NCBI GenBank assembly: GCA_029961685.1
Contig: JARWKL010000012.1
Location: forward strand, 20,507,227-20,571,226
Length of the DNA: 64,000 nucleotides
Source: Aristolochia californica
Lineage: Eukaryota; Streptophyta; Magnoliopsida; Piperales; Aristolochiaceae
Reading direction: 5' to 3'
The notes below the pieces were generated by a model. The model saw nothing but the letters and a program-made list of their open reading frames with translations. It was not told the DNA's origin and ran no database searches. A program made the translations under genes and the position numbers. Each line of letters opens with the position of its first letter. Positions within the stretch are counted from its first letter, which is position 1. Shown here piece by piece: positions 1-11,752 of the stretch.

Positions 1-466
1 GAGACGGTACCAGGACACTCGGTTTCCAATTGGGTCTTTGCATTCTCGATCATTTGGAATCCGCGTAGTCCTGCATGATTCGGTGATTCCATCTCGGCCA
101 GCGGCCTTCTGATGAGTACCGATCCATCACAACCCTGATCAACATCAGAAATTTACAAAAAAATATTAAACAAATTTATGAAGTCTTTGATAAGCAATAT
201 ACAGAGAGCAAGCGAGAGAAAGAGAGATCAGAGACCCTGACGAAGCAGTCATGGTAATGCAACCTCAGCAGCGCTGCTGCAAAGGTGGGATCCCTTTTAA
301 CAGCTTCAGAGACGACAGAACTGATGATGTCCTCCGCATTTGGACACGTAGAAGAGTAGAATCCCACCATGAGCTGCCCACCTGCAACGCCCAAAAGACT
401 GCTAACTAGAGCGGAAACAAAAGTGAGAGACCAGGCAGTTGTCAGAACAAACTTCGTAGACGCCAT
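1..466 (-). CDS. PER43-like: Class III peroxidase, copy 1 (5' part only, cut by window start)
   Basis: Haem peroxidase of the secreted plant class III family, which oxidises phenolic substrates with H2O2 in the cell wall or apoplast. Exon 1 is 466-236 (77 codons from the ATG at 466-464). Intron 1 is 235-135 (GT...AG). Exon 2 runs from 134 past base 1, so the rest lies outside the window. Exon 1 encodes a hydrophobic signal peptide of about 30 residues, a mature N-terminus starting at [12 protein letters not shown], and the distal haem motif [10 protein letters not shown] with the catalytic Arg and His. Exon 2 opens with GCDGSVLI. It differs from copies 2 and 3 at several signal-peptide and exon 2 residues (for example LIRRPLAEMES), so it is the more diverged module A copy. 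Similarity to Arabidopsis PER43 is from memory of the family, not a search. Confidence 0.88.
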
Positions 467-514
467 GAGGAAGAAAGAAGGAAGCGTTGCAGAGGAAGAA
501 TAAAGGTGTCGGCG

Positions 515-523
515 TTTAATATA
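515..523 (-). promoter_or_regulatory. Putative TATA box of peroxidase copy 1
   Basis: On the minus strand this reads TATATTAAA, about 50 bases upstream of the peroxidase ATG. It is conserved at the same distance in the other two copies. Confidence 0.5.
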
Positions 524-1656
524 GCTTCAGTAGTGACAGGAGAAAAGAGGATTGAAAAGCTTCAACTAACAAAGTACATGATGTGTGGCTTTTTTCTTCA
601 TCTCTATCTCGTACAGAAAGAAGATGGAGACAGATAGCTGAACAGGACTGCCACCTTGCTCGAATTTAAGTTCATCCATGTGATCTGTACGTGAAAGCCA
701 CAACTTCCTATCTTTGGTTCTACTAAAATTTGCAGTCTCGGGTACCCAAAACAATCAGAGTTATGGTTTGTTTTTAAAAGTTTTTTCCTATCCGCGTGAT
801 TCTTCCCTTTGCTCACTTGGTTTTCGGTTTCTTGGGTTCTCATTTTTCATTCAAGATTCCTTACCCGTTGTCGTCCCAATAAAGAAAGAAGAAAGGACAA
901 CTGAAATTGCTGCGACAGTGATGCAATTTGGAAGATACAATTTGTATACCGCTTTTTACTCTTTTGGAGTGGATTGAATAAAATACAGGATAACCTCCGC
1001 CATACAGTCACGAACACATATTGGAACTGGCTGCATGTCAGAAACGCAAACATGATAATTGTTTTCTTGATTGAATCTGCTGGATGTGAACCATTGGGTG
1101 GATTTTTGATAGAAATTTATGGAATTAAGAATGGATTTAAACCCTGTACTGAAGGATGCACATTATAGGAGTCAAACCATTGGGTGGATTTTTGACCCCA
1201 TTTGGGTGAAAAAAGAAAAAGAAAAAGGATGTGAACCTGAGTTAAAGAAAGTTTTGGTACAAATGATGGATTTGAACCTTGTAGCAAGTAAAAGTCTAAG
1301 CAATGGAACTAAGGGGTGGATTCGATTGCAAAATCATACTATTGGAAGGAATAGATCCGAATCCTTGGCACTCGATTCAACTTACTGCACAAATTCAAAA
1401 CAACTTTACCAACTTATAATGGCTAGTTATATATATCAACTCAGCCCAAACTTCAAGACATGCTTGCTCACATGAATTTCTAAGCTCCCAAGTGCTCCCA
1501 AGTGTTTTATCAAAATGCTAGTGCCGTTAAGAGTCAAGACGTATTTTTTTGGTAGAATTTCACATTGAAACCTATGTATTTATAAACATCGATTTTAAGA
1601 TCTGCTGGTATATCTTAGGATTGGGGTAATCAATTTTTATTCTGGATTGTCATATT
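524..1656. other. Intergenic: peroxidase upstream DNA, then module A-specific segment and copia flank
   Basis: Bases 524-896 match the upstream flank of peroxidase copies 2 and 3. From 897 to about 1108 the sequence is found only here. In modules 2 and 3 it is replaced by about 2.2 kb carrying an extra copia gag relic. From about 1108 homology with modules 2 and 3 resumes (compare 23735 onward). I see no convincing gene. The short open frames are not supported by ATG, splice or domain evidence. Confidence 0.6.
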
Positions 1657-2336
1657 TGTTAAGCAATCCAAACCTACACAAGAGAACATCTACATACAAA
1701 GACATGCAAAAGAAGATACAATTACGGAAGGGAACATCTATATGCAAAGATATATAAAGAAGGATACATCTACTATGCAAAATCATGTAAAGGTGGCAGA
1801 GGAAAGCATGACAAAGGAGGCAATGTCACCATGCAAGACCATGCAAAGGTGACGTCCACCTCACCCATGCATGAATCTAGAAGACTCCTCTCCTACAATC
1901 ACTTGAGGGCCCCACTAAAACCTTTTAAAGCTATTCAAGATCTCCTACAAATCATGCACAATCTACCCAAATTAATAAAAAATACTCCCAAATCACTCAA
2001 TCAAAGGGAGAGAATCAAGGCCAAATCAACCACTTAAGAGGAGAAAATCAAGATCCAAGAATCATGGGAGATGAAATGAAAGAACAACACATTGATTGAA
2101 GGAAGATCAAATTGATTTGTATAAAAATGTCAAGACACCTAGAGGACACCACACATGAGGACATGAGTGGTCTTTTTATTAGTTTTGAAAAACTAAATAA
2201 ACCAATGTAAACTCTCCTCAGTCATTTAATTCAAGTCATTCAAAATTCCGTCCACTTTGCTCCCTCTCTTGGTGTTGGTTTCGAGTGCTTTCAAACACTT
2301 CCCATTTATTCATTCATGGGAGTCTAAAGTTTCTCA
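1657..2336 (+). repeat. Copia-type LTR remnant, module 1
   Basis: Begins TGTTAAGCAATCC and ends TTTCTCA. It is followed directly by a degenerate initiator tRNA-Met primer site (CAGTATCAGAATAAG, against the usual TGGTATCAGAG). A TATA-like TATAAAAAT lies inside at about 2120. The better-preserved copies in modules 2 and 3 have TGGTATTAGAGTAAG at the same place, which supports a 5' LTR plus PBS reading. The partner LTR was not found. The left boundary rests only on the TG start, so it is tentative. Confidence 0.5.
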
Positions 2337-3902
2337 CAGTATCAGAATAAGTACTCATACTTTATTATCATAAGATCCTAAATTTGTTTCCTCTCCTCTT
2401 CTCTCTCACACTCTCCCTCACTCGTTCTTCTTCTCTCTTACAACTTCACTCTCATTTTTTCTCTCTTTCTCCTTCTTGTGTGATTAACTACTTTATTATC
2501 ATAGGATCCTAAATCTAACAAGAGAGTATTCCTAAACTTTTTTTTAGTACAATAGTGAATATGGAGCTTTATGTCATACAATGCATGTATACATGTTTAG
2601 GAATATCATAAACATCTTTTTAAACATGTTAGAGGTCTTAGACAAGATCATTCCCATGCTGTTAAAGTCAACTTGGTTGAACTGGCACTGGAATGATTGA
2701 TCGGCATGTGCATACGATCGATCTTTAAAAAATGTTCAAGCCAAAATTATAGAGTATGATCTATCAACCATAGTCTTTTGATCAATCATCCAGAACTTAG
2801 CCATTTCATGTTATAAAGTATTATTGATCATCCCATGTGGACAGATCAATCAATATTGTCAAGGCAATCATATTTTATATGGAATGATTGATAATCCCAC
2901 ATGATTCGTCGATTAGGAAAAATATTGCCAATGAAGGAAATAAAGCATGATCGATCATAGGAAGTTCACTAATCGATCATACTTGCATTGCACAACCAAA
3001 GGGAATTCCGATTGATCTAAAGGGAATTCTAATTAATCGATCATCCCCTCATAATGATCAATCAACATAACTTTTGAGGGCCAACAGTAATATATTGATC
3101 GATCAATAAGTCACATTCTGACATAAAAAGAGATGCTATGATTGATTAATCGATCAATCGCTTTACAATGAACGATTAATCAATATACTGATTTTTTGCA
3201 AACAGGAAAAAAATGACTAGTTTGGCTTGAAAAATTTATACCACCAAACCATACATAAAGAAGTTAATGAGTATTTATTGGCAAATCCTGTGAGTATTTA
3301 CTCTCAATCTTGCAAAACTTCTCAAAAGAGCTCTATAGAAAAAGAGAGAGCCTTAACCTTGCAAAATCCTTTCCTCCTTCCATTCCTTTCCTTGCTTTAC
3401 ATTCTAGACAAGCTTCTCCACTCCATCTTGTACTATTAAAGAAGTGGAAGCATGGATCTCTCAAGGAGAAGGAGTTCTCCAAATAAAGGGTGTAAGTTTT
3501 CCTTTATTTTGTTTTCAATTTGTGAAAGGTTCATCTAGAACCTATGCAATCTATATTGAAAGAGCCAACTAGAGATCGAATCTAGCACCAATATCTCGGG
3601 GAGATTGTGATTGTAAATGCGTATATTGAGCAACACATGGCTTAAAGAGGGTCAAAATTTTTAGTATGTACATTCCAGCTATGAGAGCTTTAAAATAGTG
3701 GAATTTCCCAAGCAAGGGTTCTTGGGTAGTGAATGCCATTAGGAGAGCATCGATAAAAAAATTATTCTTGTGTTATGGTGCGTAAATGTTTATTTTCAAT
3801 CGAAATTATGAATTTGCATAATATTTTATTTACACACCTTACATAGCTTTTAATTTGAAATACTCAATCCTCCCCCATCTTGAGAAGCTATCTAGGCCAA
3901 CA
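2337..3902 (+). repeat. Copia LTR and leader material with GATCGATC palindrome cluster, module 1
   Basis: No gene is visible. Bases 2640-3190 are dense in TGATCGATCA-like palindromes. The stretch ends in CCAACA at 3902. It is followed by an initiator tRNA-Met primer site, TGGTGTCAGAGCAGG (3905-3919), so its 3' end is the end of a second copia LTR. That LTR's start could not be fixed. It probably lies several hundred bases to the left and may be interrupted by the LTR remnant at 1657-2336. Confidence 0.45.
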
Positions 3903-3970
3903 ATTGGTGTCAGAGCAGGATAAACGCTTAATTGAAATCAAAATCCACTTGATTTTAAAAAAAAGATTAA

Positions 3971-5992
3971 ATGACATCTCAAGATAAATTGCTCATTCCC
4001 AAAGAAAAATCCACCAACCATCCTCCTTTGTTCAATGGAACAAACTATGGATATTGGAAGGTAAGAATTGAATTATTCCTTCAATCCATAGATTGGGACA
4101 TATGGCATGTAACCAAGAATTGTCCTTTTGAGCTTCAAAAGCTTGAAAATATCATTCCAGTTGCAAAGGAATTCAATGAGCTGACTAGGGAAGATAAAGA
4201 GCGGCTCAATACAAACTATGAGGCAATAAACCTTTTGTTATGTGCCTGACCGAATCAGTTCAATAGGGTCTCCACATGTAAGACCTCCAAGGATATTTTG
4301 GAAATATTAGATGTCACACATGAAGGAACCACTAGAGTTAAAGACTCTAGAATTAGCTTGTTGATAGCCCAATACAATGAATTGAAAATGAAACTAGGCG
4401 AGTCAATAGCTGATATGAACTTTAGGTTCACTCATATAATTAATGAGTTGAATATCCTAGGAGAAGAGATTTCCTTGTATAGACAAAACAACAAGTTTCT
4501 CAAGGCACTTCCAAAGTCTTGGGACATGAGGAAGACCATTATTCATAATGCGAACTTTAGATCTATAAGCTCGAAAAAGCTACTAGGAATCCTTCTCACA
4601 TATGAGATGGAACCTCAAGATGTTGAGAAAGACCAACTCTAGTGAAGAAAACTCTAATGAGATGTGTTTTATAACTAGACATCTTCGAAGAATTTATAGG
4701 AAAAAGAAGAATTTTAGAAAAGGCAACTCAAAATGACAAATTTTATAAGAAAGTTGATGTTTGTTTTGAGTGTGGGAAACCAGAAGATAGAAGGAACAAT
4801 TGTCTAAACCTTGAAGGAAGAACCCCATCTACAAGCCAAGATCCAAAGAACAACAAGAAGAAGGTCTTGATATCATCTTGGGATGTCATGGATGAAGAGT
4901 CTAGCAACTTGAAAGAAGAAGAAAGCGGTTGGACTCTTGACAATTGTAGATAATGATGATGAGTCTACCACTTTCGAAGTGGTAAGTGACTCAAACTATG
5001 AAATTAAACTTGAATTACTTTTAGAAAAGTCTATTTATACTCTAAAAACATACAAAGAAAAAATTCAATGCTCAATTACATGGGATTGCAAAGCTCAAGG
5101 AAGAATTTGTCATATTGAAGGAGGCGAATGAAAGCTATATAGCAAATGCCTCAAGACAAAGTGTATTGATAGACAAGCTATCATGGGATAGACTTGCGTT
5201 TGAGAAGAAGAGTCTAGACTTAGAGCAACAACTCAAGCTTCTATCTCTCCAATTCACACCCAAGAGGAAAGTTGGGAAGAACAAGAAAAATAAAATCAAG
5301 AAGTGCTCTCCCATTCTTCATATTAGATGCCACTATTGGAATACGATGAGTCAATATGGCCACATGTGCAAACTTAGGAATGAAAATCGCATAAAAAAAC
5401 TTGGGCACCAAAATCAATCGAATAAGTTCTGGTAACTCATCAAAACTTGGGCAAACAAATTTGGAAGCTCAGATCATTTAGAGCTTCAAAAATCATCCGA
5501 AAAGGACTCAACATAAAATGGATCTCTAGGGGTTAAATTTTTCATGATGTAGGTTTGTCTCTGAGCCAAGGCACCGAAAAATGTTTGGTTTTTGGATAGT
5601 GGTTGCTCGAGGCACATGATCGGGATAAGTACAAGTTCGTTGAACTCAATCCCAAAGATGGAGGTCGTGTAACTTTTGGAGACAATGACAAAGGTAACTT
5701 AAAAGGAATAGGTAAAATTGGTACCTCAACCTCTTTCATACCCGATGTGTATTATGTAGAAGGGTTGATGCATGACTTACTTAGCATTAGTCAGTTTTGT
5801 GATAAAGGAAATAATATTTTATTTGAAAAGGACAAATGCTTAATAAAGAACGAAAATGATGAACTAGTTCTAGAGGGACGTAGAAATAGGAATCTCTATG
5901 TAGTGAACATAGTTAATTTACCGTCAACTAGTGCCATTTGTTTGGGTGCAAAAATCAATGAATCTTGCTTATAGCATAAGAGACTAGGATAT
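3971..5992 (+). pseudogene. Ty1/copia gag-protease relic, module 1
   Basis: Starts 51 bases after the primer site. The first frame (3971-4249) holds the copia gag N-terminus with LFNGTNYGYWKVRIELFLQS. It is cut by a TGA. The gag (UBN2-like) part resumes at 4298-4642. Near 4767 is a zinc-knuckle remnant, CFECGKPEDRRNNC, in which the expected His is Asp. Near 5590 a retroviral-type protease motif with DSG can be read, followed by a frame break, then the GAG-pre-integrase region (5603-5974) ending at HKRLGY. Nothing of integrase, reverse transcriptase or RNase H follows. At least three stops or frameshifts are present, so it is dead. Gag would form the particle and the protease would process the polyprotein. 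Confidence 0.85.
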
Positions 5993-7420
5993 TATAATTA
6001 GGTTTATTATGATATGAAAATGAGGGCCTATTATGATATGAAAATCAGTGAACAAACTTCAACCAATAAAAAACCAAGTAATTAAATCATATATTAAAAA
6101 ATTCTTAGCTTTCAGTGAAAACCTTTGGCAAAATAACCTTTTCTTGAACTTTTGGAAGGTTTAGAACCTTTAAATCACTATGGGAGCACTTGGGACCTTT
6201 TGAATTCGTATAGGAAAGGATGTCTCAATGCTTGGGATGACTCCTACTTTATGTTCTCCAATACAGGGGTTGACCTCTTTTTTATTTCAAAAGTTTTTGT
6301 AACTAGGGTCCGACTCCTTTTCTTTTATGCTTGCATTTTGGGGTCAATTCCTACGTTTGAAGCTGACTTCTTTCTTCTTTTTAGGACTCTCATGTTACTA
6401 GGATTAGACTCCTTTCGTCTGAGGAGTTGACTCCTATTGAGGGTTTGACTCCATTTTCAAAAATCCTTTCTTTTCTACAAAAGTTAACTCATAGGCCAAT
6501 GTCACGTGGGTAAGTTTGTTACCATCAAAATTCACTAATTTAGGGCAATCGTGAACCTCAATTTCAACTTTTACACGAGGTATAAGAGTGCAACAAGACA
6601 ACTTAGTTTGATATTCGTACATATAAGCTTTTTTTTGGAAAAATTATTTCTTTGGAAGTAGGAAGGTTTCATCCTAATGGAAATTTTTATTTACGAGGCA
6701 AAATAATAAATGTAAAGAGTTATTGATTAACCTCACATTGTAGATATTTTAATTTTCTAGCAAAATAAAACAATTTGATTAAACTTAATTTAAAGAAATT
6801 TCTCTATATAAAGATTGAATTTAAGTGGAAAGTGAAAATATAAAATGTTACCTCGAGGGAATCTATAGCTAGTAAGTTGAGGAATCTCATGCCTGTATAA
6901 ACTAAGTATCGAGAAGGTCAGATCACCAAACTCTAAAGCACCCCGATCAATTTCAGCTTTATCCATTTTATTTTTAAAATTCTTGAAACTATGAAATTCA
7001 ATTTATTCAACAGTAAGAAGGCTACAAAGGTAATCTTGTGAGAGTCAACCTCTTGACCCATTCTAAATGATCTAAGAAGAAAGCACTCCTCGTGAGGTTA
7101 ACTGGTCTCTGCGCGTGCTTTCTGGACGAAGGAACAGCTTGTATAACTGAACTTTTATCTTTCCATTAACATAACAATGTATTTGGAGAGAGAGATTTTC
7201 TAGCCTAAAGAAAGTAGACCTCCATTTATTGTGCAATTAACTAGTCCAATGGCCACTCTAGAACACCTCCACGCCAGTTATTGGCACCTTTTCAAGATTA
7301 ATGCTGATATTTATCTCCTCATGATTCCTTCTGGAAGGCACAGCCAAGCGACCTTTCAATCCATTCAAGACAAACCTCAAACGTGAAACTGCAGATCATC
7401 TGCCTCTTCCTGCCCCTCTC
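5993..7420. other. Intergenic region upstream of MADS copy 1
   Basis: No gene recognised. Bases 6150-6600 carry degenerate text also found upstream of the fourth MADS gene (57780-58000), suggesting an old shared upstream block. Compared with modules 2 and 3, about 320 bases are missing near 6240. The last 120 bases before the ATG form a C/T-rich leader. No clear TATA box is seen, only a weak TATTTAT near 7309. Confidence 0.5.
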
Positions 7421-8110
7421 ATGGCGCGCAAGAAGGTGAAGCTTGCTTGGATATTGAACGAGTCTGCGAGGAGGGCGACATGCAGGAAGAGGACGAAGGG
7501 TTTAATGAAGAAGGTGAGTGAACTGAGCATCCTCTGTGGGGTGGAGGTGGCTGTTGTATCCATCAGCCCCAACAACCCACAGCCTGATATCTGGCCGTCC
7601 GTCCCTGATGCCATCCGCACTTTGGAAAAGTTTAAGGCTCTTCCCGAGATGGAACAAAGCAAGAAGACCATGAACCTGGAAGAGTTTTTCAAGAAAAAGA
7701 TAGAGAAACTCGACGAACAAGTAAAGAAGTTAGCGAATGGAAACCAAGAGATTCACCTGGATACCCTCTTGTATCAGAGTCTCGATGGGAAAAGCCTCGA
7801 TGGTCTTAACAACCAAGAGCTTAGTGATTTGGCCAAGATGATCGACGACAAGGTCAATGCATTAGAGGAGAGGATCGATGATCTCAGAGCCAAGGAGACT
7901 CTTTTGGTTCTGCAGCCATCTGTTGAGGTAGGGATTGGAAGCAACAATAACAGTCGCAGGCTTCCTCCACTGGTCGAGTTCCTTAAAGAGCAGACTTGGT
8001 TCATGGAAGCCATGAACCCTGACGAACATGTTGGACCATCCAATGGCGCCGGTGCTGTGAAGCCCTTTGATGCTGAAGACTTCACTCATGGATTTTCAGG
8101 TGATATTTGA
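7421..8110 (+). CDS. Type I (M-gamma) MADS-box transcription factor, copy 1
   Basis: Single-exon frame of 229 aa with ATG in good context (CTCTCATGG), typical of intronless type I MADS genes. Residues 1 to about 60 are the MADS DNA-binding and dimerisation domain (MARKKVKLAWI, KRTKGLMKKVSELSILCGVE). QPDIWPS follows, then EMEQSKKTMNLEEFF, which is characteristic of the AGL80/PHERES group as I remember it. Residues 80 to 170 are Lys/Glu-rich with predicted coiled-coil character (LLYQSLDGKSLDGL in the middle). The C-terminus is acidic and unstructured. Proteins of this clade act in the nucleus, usually as heterodimers with M-alpha partners, in central cell and endosperm. It differs from copies 2 and 3 at residue 4 (Lys, not Arg) and one silent site. 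Confidence 0.93.
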   Translation: MARKKVKLAWILNESARRATCRKRTKGLMKKVSELSILCGVEVAVVSISPNNPQPDIWPSVPDAIRTLEKFKALPEMEQSKKTMNLEEFFKKKIEKLDEQVKKLANGNQEIHLDTLLYQSLDGKSLDGLNNQELSDLAKMIDDKVNALEERIDDLRAKETLLVLQPSVEVGIGSNNNSRRLPPLVEFLKEQTWFMEAMNPDEHVGPSNGAGAVKPFDAEDFTHGFSGDI

Positions 8111-9285
8111 ATCAGTAGAAAATCCCCCATGATCCAAATCTAGAATTGTCATCAATAAGCTTAAGGTCGGATGAATGATCTGAAAATAATACTCGTAAGG
8201 AACTGGGTGAGATTTGTAGAAACAAAAAAAAATAAATAAAAATCTAGAGGCTCCAAAATAGGAGGCTGAGATTGGTCCCCTAAAAGGGCATTCAAAATAT
8301 GGGAGTGAAAGGGTTCCTCCCAAGAGACCCATGGCAACCACCTATCTAGAGGTTCTACATTTTTTTGTTTTTTGTTTTTTGTTTCTGGATTGATCAAGCA
8401 CTCTTTAGACATTATCTTTCCATAAAATATGTAGGCTCCTTTTTTTCGTAATAGCGTGGTTAATTATTGTTGTGGCATGCCTAGACGAGCACGTGTCAAA
8501 CTCTTGAAAGTTAAAAATTTAATTTGTTAGTTCTTATTTAGTTTGATATGTTAAAAGCAAGATTCCCTTGTTTCCATACAATATGTAGAATCTAATTATC
8601 AGTTGATTTCCATATATTGTGAGTGGTTCTGTTTTTTTTTTTTTTACAATTTTAATGGTTTGTTTTAGTAGGAAATCATGGGATAAGAATTTTCTGAAAT
8701 TTTATTTGAATTTAATACTGTTAATTACTTTATTTCATTTTTATTAATTTAGACAAGCTACATGAATTTTACCACTTTTCCTTAATTAGTGAATTTTTCA
8801 GAATGTAGACGGTGATCCTCAGTTTGTTGTGTCAATCAGCGTCTCTAGACATAGAACTTGTGTATGTATTCTGATGTATGAGATACATGTCCAAATTTTG
8901 AAAGTCCCATATAAGAAAATTTTAAATTGAGATGAACATCAAATTCTCACAATTCATGTCCCATAGGCTACCAACGTGATTTTCATTTAGTATATACTTT
9001 GGCTCAAAGAATGCCCTCCTTGTTCAAAGATCAAGTGACCTTGGGTACCCAAATTTGTTTGGGTCCCGCCATCTCAACTTTCAAAGACAAATTTAGGGTT
9101 CCCATGGGAATCCAAATTTGCTTCACCTCATTCAAGCTTTGATCTTCTAGTTGAGCATTCAAATGCATAATGGCTAATGGTTCTGATTGGTAAGACACAT
9201 CATTATGCATGCATGATGTTGTGACCTTTATCACATTTCTCCTATGAGAACTACTAGAATTTCTTTCTATTATAATCTTATGGAT
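8111..9285. other. MADS copy 1 downstream region with a copia gag-pol linker trace
   Basis: AT-rich 3' flank without a complete gene. On the minus strand at 9031-9234 the translation contains GPKQIWVPKVT, and a second version VKQIWIPMGTL. This resembles the linker that lies between zinc knuckle and protease in many plant copia elements. It has no flanking domains, so it is probably a small copia fragment. Confidence 0.4.
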
Positions 9286-9438
9286 TGTTGAAAGACATAG
9301 ACAAGCTTAGGTGTCATTATTGTAAATATCTTATGTTTTTTGTCTTTTCATCACTCTTTCTAGGGTAAAGGCTATACTTGTAATTTACGTACTCTTGACA
9401 TCTATAGATAAAGGATAAGGGGGACGGTTTGCATATTT
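9286..9438 (+). repeat. Truncated copia LTR (5' half), module 1
   Basis: Begins TGTTGAAAGACATAG. It aligns with the first half of the LTR at 55993-56311 in module 3, which ends in a primer site. Here it stops at TTTGCATAT and is joined directly to another relic. This is the junction of the 3.45-kb indel. Confidence 0.55.
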
Positions 9439-11505
9439 CTTCTAAAAGTTTGTCTGTTTTTTCCCCTAAATTGATGGTTGAACATTTATTCATTCATTTT
9501 CTTTCAATATTTGAAGCAATGCTTGAGCTTATACATCACATCCAATCAATATATCCTATTTTGAATGAAGAAATCAAGATTTAGAGTTGGAATATATTTG
9601 GATTGCTCAATTATGAAACCAAATCCAATAAGAACAAAAAGGCAACTAGTGTAGGCCTTCCTTGGTCGTGTGGGTTTGGGCCCATCTTCTAACACTCCCC
9701 CTCAAGTTGGGGGTGAGAGAACATCATAAATGCCCAGTTTGATGCAAATGATGTATAAGATATTCCCGTATAAAATGGCAATCCACCATATCTTCCAAAA
9801 CTCCCCCTCAAACTGGTGATCTCTTTGTTCTTTTCCAAGAGACCCAACTGGCATAATATAAGTGAGTAATAAGACATCGTTCCATACTCCAGTCAAATGG
9901 TCATAGTCAAAAATACTTTCCACTCAATTTCATAGGTGAAAATGTTGCCCTACTGTGGGGCACAATGTCTAGCCACTTTTTCGGGTAGCTAAAAAAACAC
10001 GTCTTGGGTGAATAATAGACTTGGGCACACTCCTATCCTCTGTAGGTGGTGGGTCTATAGGCATTACTTAGAAGTGTAGTAATAAATTCCTTCATCACAG
10101 TGTCCCTCAACAGGGCATCGATTTCAAAAGGTAGGAGTAAAAGTGCTAAATAAGGAGGTTAAAGAGTAATCACCGAAAGATAATATTCTGGGGCTGCCAT
10201 GTGCTTTCTTCTTCATCGGAGTAACCAATGCTAAAAAAAATCGGCAACTGAGAAGTCCTTCAATAATAATGTCTTAATCAGAGAGACATAATTGCAACTA
10301 CTGAAACGAGCTTGGGCCCATATAACACATACCAAATAATAAAAATCTTTAAAAAGGATCCATACAATAATACGCAAATAGTCCATCACTAAATAGGAAA
10401 GCTGCACCAAATAATATGTTGGAACCAAGTAATAAGTTGCCAATACGTCAAGATAATAATCCAGTCGGAGACAAGGGACTCAGTTGAGCCCTGTTAGGTA
10501 TCAAACCAATATTGCCGAGTCGCGGAAGGAATCGGTAGAGAACTCGGGACCCAGACCCGTATACAGAAGCAATAAGCAAGTGAGCCGAATCAGATTGACA
10601 GGCCGAGTTGACCCCGAGTGAGTGAGTCAAGCCGAGTAATAGACTGCTAATAAATAAGTTGAACCAAGTGTTGTTTGATAATCAATAAATCTAAAAATCT
10701 CCAATGTGTTTATCCTTCATACTTCTTATATTCTTCCCCTCAAGATGAGAGATAATGTCAATGGTCCCAGATTGAAGTCAACGATTTTTTTTCAAGCTTG
10801 AGTACTAATCCACCACTTGTATAATCTAATAAAAGAAACAAATCTCTCTTTTGATATATATTTCTCCATATAAAGTCTCGTTCTTGATGACATAAAATGA
10901 CTCAAAAGTTAAATCTTTATGTTGTTGCAAGAAACATTTTTGCTGTTCAGATGTCGATTTCATTTTCTAGAAAAATCTGATTTCAATGATTCTTTTTGAG
11001 TATGAAACTAGACTCAAATATCTTTCCAATGATAAATAATTTAATATATGAAACATACGATAAGAGAGTTAAAAAAACCAATGAAAAACATAAATTGGGA
11101 AAAAGAGTAAAGGAAAAACAAGAAACTCTTGTTTTTTTTTTTTTCTTTTTTCTTCTTCCTCCCTTTCTTTTCCATCTTCTTCTCCTTTTACATCTCAAAT
11201 CATTACCTGCTCTAATACCATGTTAAAACTTAGAATTCCATGATGTATAATCATAGTAGAAGAGGATTAAGGGGTACGAAGAAGAAGAATTGTAGAGAGA
11301 AGGTTTTAGGAGGAGAAGAGGAAGAATGACGAATTTGGGCTGGGTTATTCAGATGGTCTTTGGCTTGGTCGTTCGGATATTTATGCTACCAGAAATTTCC
11401 TTTGAAGTTTTTTGAGCTGCATGACAATCTTAATGTACATCAATAGTAACTTAAGTATATGGAAAGAGATCTTGCGAGCATTGTCCAATATTCTCCCTTT
11501 TTTTA
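9439..11505 (-). mobile_element. Internally deleted Ty1/copia element, module 1
   Basis: In element orientation (minus strand) the 5' LTR end is at 11221 (ending TTTTAACA). The initiator tRNA-Met primer site is 11220-11206 (TGGTATTAGAGCAGG). A short internal region follows. At 9923-9702 a pol C-terminus can be read (IKLGIYDVLS), the usual last part of copia RNase H. Then comes a polypurine tract AACTTGAGGGGGAG (9708-9695) and a 3' LTR start TGTTAGAAG at 9694. The 3' LTR is truncated at 9439 and the outer edge of the 5' LTR is uncertain (about 11505). Gag, protease, integrase and most of RT are missing. Bases 9930-10680 hold no recognisable coding sequence. Confidence 0.6.
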
Positions 11506-11621
11506 TGACGGTGGAATAAAATTTACTGTTCTATTTTATCTACTTTTCCTTAAGTACTTTTTATCTCTCCTTTGTTCTTAAATATTCTACATATTCCGTG
11601 CTTGCAATTGTTCATAATCAG

Positions 11622-11752
11622 CTCACAAGAATAAAACGACTAGCTGAGGACTCTGAGGGTAATTTTACTTGTGGACTTGAGCTAGAAATAGTTCCACATT
11701 CACCTTTACCTACTATATCACCTCCTAGACTCTACATCTCAACCTCCAAAGG
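11622..11752 (+). other. Exon-like conserved open segment, module 1
   Basis: A pyrimidine-rich stretch ending in AATCAG precedes an open 131-bp block, and GTAGTC follows. Read in frame it gives LTRIKRLAEDSEGNFTCGLE and continues to ISTSKG. The module 3 copy (62138-62250) is 18 bases shorter, exactly six codons, and stays open. I do not recognise the protein. It could be a captured or relic host exon, or chance. Confidence 0.3.

Noticed and set aside
7396..8412. Antisense open frames of 60-103 codons across the MADS gene, repeated in each copy
   Set aside because: They are shadows of a strongly conserved sense frame, with no domain or start context.
10448..10630. Minus-strand 60-codon frame repeated at 33762 and 60620 as a conserved small gene
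   Set aside because: It lies in the internal region of the deleted copia element, and its repetition follows from segment duplication.
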